DNA of 24,666 nt, taken from positions 1 through 24,666 of the IMG/VR virus record IMGVR_UViG_3300018046_000007; one strand, written 5' to 3'. The translations under genes were made by a program, and so were the position numbers. The notes under the pieces are model-generated. The model worked only from the letters and a program-made list of their open reading frames with translations, did not search any database and was not told where the DNA came from. This document shows positions 22,266 through 24,666 of the stretch, piece by piece. This stretch comes from a virus. Numbering within the stretch: the first letter of the stretch is position 1; each line of letters opens with the position of its first letter.

Positions 22266-23198
22266 ATGATTCTATCTTATGGAAGTGTTTGTAGCGGAAT
22301 AGAAGCCGCCTCAGTAGCTTGGAAGTCCTTAGAATGGAAACCTGTTTGGTTTTCCGAAATAGAGCCATTTCCCTCAGAAGTTTTGAATTTTCATTATCCA
22401 CAAATACCTAATTTAGGAGATATGAAAAAAATTTATGATACGAAAATATTCAAAGAGAAAAAAATTGATCTCCTCGTTGGAGGAACCCCTTGTCAATCCT
22501 TTAGTCTCGCAGGATCAAGAAGGGGATTGGAAGATCCAAGGGGAGACCTTGCTCTTGAATTCCTCAAAATTGTTAATGTCAAAAAACCAAAATGGTTTAT
22601 CTGGGAAAACGTTCCAGGGATCTTGTCCAGTAATAAAGGAAAAGATTTTGAAACCTTTTTTAAAGAAATTCAAAAACTCGGGTATGGGTTCGCCTACAGG
22701 ATTCTTGACGCTCAGTACTTTGGAGTCCCCCAAAGACGTCGTAGAGTCTTCGTTGTCGGACATTATAGAGGATGGCTTATGCCAACAAAAGTATTATTTG
22801 ACGGCACAGACGTGTTGTGGGATACTTCGACGCTCAAAGAAGGGATCAAGAGCAAGACTCTCCTCGGATTTGGAGGAATCATTGAAAGTAATAATAAAGC
22901 AAGAGAAAAAAGAAAAGTAGCCTCTACTATTAAGGCTGGATATTATAAATGTTATAATGATAGCGAAAATCTTGATAATCTAATTATTTCCAAAAATGGA
23001 AAAACTATGATTCGAAGATTAACTCCTGTTGAATGTGAACGTCTTCAGGGATTTCCAGACAACTATACCAAAATTTCTTGGAAAGGAAAAGATCCTAATC
23101 ATTGTCCAGATGGTCCACGTTATAAAGCAATAGGGAATTCGATGGCAATTCCCGTAATGCAGTGGATTGGAAAAAGAATATCCGAAAATTCCACTTGA
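22266..23198 (+). CDS. C5-cytosine DNA methyltransferase
   Basis: A complete 310-residue m5C methyltransferase, which transfers a methyl group from SAM to cytosine in a short DNA site. Motif I is YGSVCSGIEAAS (5-16), motif IV GGTPCQSFS with C76 as the nucleophile, motif VI WENVPG (113-118), motif VIII QRRRRVFVVG (156-165), motif IX RRLTPVECERLQGFPD (250-265) and motif X AIGNSMAIPV (288-297). The target-recognition region (about 166-249) is short, so a single site is likely. The ATG at 22266 has AGGA 5 bases upstream; an upstream in-frame ATG at 22209 lacks a ribosome site and overlaps the previous gene. It may guard phage DNA from host restriction. No cognate restriction enzyme is seen. Confidence 0.94.
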   Translation: MILSYGSVCSGIEAASVAWKSLEWKPVWFSEIEPFPSEVLNFHYPQIPNLGDMKKIYDTKIFKEKKIDLLVGGTPCQSFSLAGSRRGLEDPRGDLALEFLKIVNVKKPKWFIWENVPGILSSNKGKDFETFFKEIQKLGYGFAYRILDAQYFGVPQRRRRVFVVGHYRGWLMPTKVLFDGTDVLWDTSTLKEGIKSKTLLGFGGIIESNNKAREKRKVASTIKAGYYKCYNDSENLDNLIISKNGKTMIRRLTPVECERLQGFPDNYTKISWKGKDPNHCPDGPRYKAIGNSMAIPVMQWIGKRISENST

Positions 23199-23229
23199 CT
23201 TTTTTCGTGGCAGTAATGAAAACATTTTG

Positions 23230-23266
23230 TAATAATCTATTAATATAGTTTGTAGTAGTATAACTA
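23230..23266 (+). promoter_or_regulatory. Repeated two-part promoter motif, copy B
   Basis: TAATAATCTATTAATAT (23230-23246), 12 bases, then TATAACTA (23259-23266), 22 bases before the HNH gene's ATG with AAGGAGG between. The copy differs from copy A by one base in the 17-mer and shares TG before it. Confidence 0.65.
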
Positions 23267-23288
23267 ACTAAACAAGGAGGGATTATTT

Positions 23289-23762
23289 ATGTATCTACAA
23301 AATTTAGGTGCTGAGCAAATCAACGCAATCAGGGGTCGGTTCCAGAAAAAAGTTTTTGAAACACCTACGTGCTGGCTATGGAAAGGTAAACAAAAAGCAG
23401 ATGGATACGGGCTATTTTGTCTCAACCAAAAACGAGTCCGGGCGCACAGACTCAGTTTTGAGCTTTACAGGGGAGACATACCTGCTGGTATGATAATTTG
23501 TCATACGTGTGATAATCCATCGTGCGTCAATCCCGCCCATCTTTTTGTAGGTACAGATGCCATCAATGCATGTGACCGAGATGTAAAAGACCGCGGCGCG
23601 AGCGCGCTGACTTATCGCCAAGTTGCTGCCATCCGAGCCCTGAAAGGACAGGGAATCACCCACAAGGAGCTCGGACGGATCTATGGCGTGGGACGTAGCT
23701 GTATAACCAAAATTCTAAACCATCGCCGCTGGAAAGCCAATAAATACTCGGCGATAAAATAA
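23289..23762 (+). CDS. HNH endonuclease with C-terminal helix-turn-helix (homing type)
   Basis: A 157-residue nuclease. It has CWLWKGKQKADGYGLF (28-43), then AHRLSFELYRGDIPAG (52-67), then the HNH metal core ICHTCDNPSCVNPAHLFVGT (70-89) with H72 and C71, C74, C79 and H84. The C-terminal part, LTYRQVAAIRALKGQGITHK (107-126) and YGVGRSCITKILNHRRW (132-148), is a helix-turn-helix for DNA binding. This domain order is usual in phage free-standing homing endonucleases. It has its own promoter-like motif and a strong AAGGAGG site. Its C-terminal half is visibly richer in G and C than its neighbours, which suggests recent acquisition. Confidence 0.88.
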   Translation: MYLQNLGAEQINAIRGRFQKKVFETPTCWLWKGKQKADGYGLFCLNQKRVRAHRLSFELYRGDIPAGMIICHTCDNPSCVNPAHLFVGTDAINACDRDVKDRGASALTYRQVAAIRALKGQGITHKELGRIYGVGRSCITKILNHRRWKANKYSAIK

Positions 23763-23963
23763 ATGGACGCATACAAAGATCCGGGTATAAATGATCAAAT
23801 GTTTGACAATGTAGATTATACAACCCCAGTATTTAATATTTCGGGTTGGAAATTTACAGCTAAAGAAAAAATTGACTTAAAGAATCTTAATATCAAGGAG
23901 GAACCAAATGGATCAGGAAAAAATGTCGGAAGAGGAATTTACAAACCTTATAAAAATGTATGA
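23763..23963 (+). CDS. Small unknown protein
   Basis: A 66-residue frame starting with ATG directly after the HNH gene's TAA, with no clear ribosome site, so only coupled translation would express it. The product is acidic then basic (MDAYKDPGINDQMFDNVDYT at the start, KNVGRGIYKPYKNV at the end). Its last 56 bases overlap another small gene in a different frame. No family recognised. The frame could be a chance opening. Confidence 0.4.
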   Translation: MDAYKDPGINDQMFDNVDYTTPVFNISGWKFTAKEKIDLKNLNIKEEPNGSGKNVGRGIYKPYKNV

Positions 23964-24063
23964 CATTGACAGAATGATTGATCGAAAAAAGTCTTATAAA
24001 AATGTATGGGATAACATGGCTAAAGAAAATAAAGAATCTAAATCCAAATATCATACACCATAA
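23908..24063 (+). CDS. Small highly charged protein (51 residues)
   Basis: An ATG at 23908 has a near-perfect AAGGAGG site 6 bases upstream. The 51-residue product begins MDQEKMSEEEFTNLIKMYDI and is helical and strongly charged, ending KESKSKYHTP. Its stop (24061-24063) lies just before the AGGGG site of the endolysin gene, so the two are probably translated together. The ribosome site and packing make it more convincing than the 66-residue frame it overlaps. No family recognised. Confidence 0.62.
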   Translation: MDQEKMSEEEFTNLIKMYDIDRMIDRKKSYKNVWDNMAKENKESKSKYHTP

Positions 24064-24073
24064 GGGGATGCCA

Positions 24074-24607
24074 ATGAACAGTGTAAATTATTTCCCAATA
24101 GCCCTTAAATTTGTACTCGATGCCGAGGGAGGGTTTGTTGATAATTTCAACGACCCGGGCCAAGCGACCAACCAAGGCGTGACCCAGGCAGTTTATGACA
24201 CATACAGGTCATCCATAAATCAACCTCCCCAGTCCGTGGCTGATATAACTCCTTTCGACGTGACACAAATATATCGAGTTAATTACTGGCTGGCTGGATC
24301 CTGTGATAAAATATTATCTCAAGTTTCTGTTTGTCACTTTAACGTATGTGTAAACTCGGGCGTTGAACAAGCAGGAAAACTGCTCCAGCGGGCAGCAGGC
24401 GTGGCACAGGTCGATGGCATAGTAGGTCCAAACACACTAACAGCTGTAAATGCCATCAATCCAGTTGACCTATGTAATCAATATATACAAGAAATAAAAG
24501 ATTTTTACAATAGGCTATGTATCAATGCCCCAAATTTTCAAGAATTTTTACAAGGATGGCTTAATCGTACAGCAGATCTTAATAATCTCTTAATATCTTT
24601 AGAATAG
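24074..24607 (+). CDS. Endolysin, glycoside hydrolase family 108-type
   Basis: A 177-residue muramidase-type endolysin that cuts the glycan strands of peptidoglycan. The catalytic-domain start reads ALKFVLDAEGGFVDNFNDPG (10-29), then QATNQGVTQAVY (30-41), the GH108 'EGGyvndp.DpGg.Tn.GiT' motif, with E18 the likely acid. The C-terminal part has LLQRAAGV, DGIVGPNTLTAVN (about 112-130), a peptidoglycan-binding_3 pattern. Such enzymes are common in phages of Gram-negative hosts. No signal or SAR segment is seen, so a holin is needed. The ATG at 24074 has AGGGG 6 bases upstream; an earlier in-frame ATG at 23978 lacks one and overlaps the small gene before it. Confidence 0.85.
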   Translation: MNSVNYFPIALKFVLDAEGGFVDNFNDPGQATNQGVTQAVYDTYRSSINQPPQSVADITPFDVTQIYRVNYWLAGSCDKILSQVSVCHFNVCVNSGVEQAGKLLQRAAGVAQVDGIVGPNTLTAVNAINPVDLCNQYIQEIKDFYNRLCINAPNFQEFLQGWLNRTADLNNLLISLE

Positions 24608-24615
24608 TAATAATA
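24580..24615 (+). promoter_or_regulatory. Repeated two-part promoter motif, copy C
   Basis: TAATAATCTCTTAATAT (24580-24596), identical to copy A, then 11 bases and TAATAATA (24608-24615), 26 bases before the ATG at 24642. The 17-mer lies inside the last codons of the endolysin gene. Both A and C are preceded by GATCT. Confidence 0.62.
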
Positions 24616-24641
24616 AAATTTTTTATAAAGGAGAGAAAATA

Positions 24642-24666
24642 ATGGCAAAAATAATCGACCGAGTTA
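24642..24666 (+). CDS. Start of a further gene, cut by window edge
   Basis: ATG at 24642 with AAAGGAG about 8 bases upstream and promoter copy C before it. Only MAKIIDRV can be read, too little to name. Confidence 0.6.

Noticed and set aside
22435-22920. A 161-codon plus-strand frame inside the methyltransferase gene
   Set aside because: It overlaps conserved methyltransferase motifs in another frame and has low-complexity Lys/Ser sequence.
23199-23229. Possible terminator after the methyltransferase
   Set aside because: Only a CCAC/GTGG pairing of four bases around a T-run can be drawn; too weak to call.
23978-24073. N-terminal extension of the endolysin
   Set aside because: It overlaps the 51-residue gene in another frame and lacks a ribosome site; GH108 proteins start near the EGG motif as with the ATG at 24074.

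Overview
This window is part of the genome of a tailed, contractile (myovirus-type) bacteriophage, and both ends cut through the phage genome. The head and tail genes correspond one by one to the late genes of phage Mu: small and large terminase, DUF935 portal, gpI-like protease, major head protein, gp36, gp37, sheath, tube, chaperone, tape measure, gpN, gp44, gp45, gp46, gp47 and gp48. No Mu transposase, integrase or other host genes are visible. The DNA is AT-rich, genes are tightly packed with AGGAG-type ribosome sites, and many junctions overlap. The GH108-type endolysin points to a Gram-negative host, but the species cannot be told from this window.

Layout. From 16458 leftward to base 1 runs one long minus-strand structural operon: an unknown head-region protein, protease/scaffold, decoration-like protein, major capsid, gp36-like and gp37-like connectors, sheath, tube, a small gamma-glutamylcyclotransferase-like protein, tail chaperones with a -1 frameshift, tape measure, gpN-like, gp44-like hub, gp45-like spike, gp46, gp47, a gp48-position protein and a cut-off appendage protein. 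From 16798 rightward, plus-strand genes encode TerS, TerL and portal, then a TM/coiled-coil protein, a holin-like protein, a small protein and a gpG-like virion morphogenesis protein. After that come a sigma-region-2-like protein, two small unknowns, a C5-cytosine DNA methyltransferase, an HNH endonuclease with a C-terminal helix-turn-helix, two small unknowns, a GH108-type endolysin and the start of a further gene.

The divergent gap between the two blocks (16459-16797) is not empty. It holds the 3' end of a broken TnpB (IS200/IS605 OrfB) gene on the minus strand, ending in a perfect 25-bp palindrome, followed by an AT-rich region with an 18-bp perfect inverted repeat. This is where the divergent promoters should lie.

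The most unusual signal is a two-part repeated motif in front of three plus-strand genes (21357, 23289, 24642): the 17-mer TAATAATCTMTTAATAT, then 11-12 bases, then a TATAAATA-like box. Its geometry is that of a -35/-10 promoter. The first copy lies directly upstream of the gene for a 100-residue protein that looks like sigma-factor region 2 without region 4. This suggests a phage-encoded transcription system with its own promoter class.
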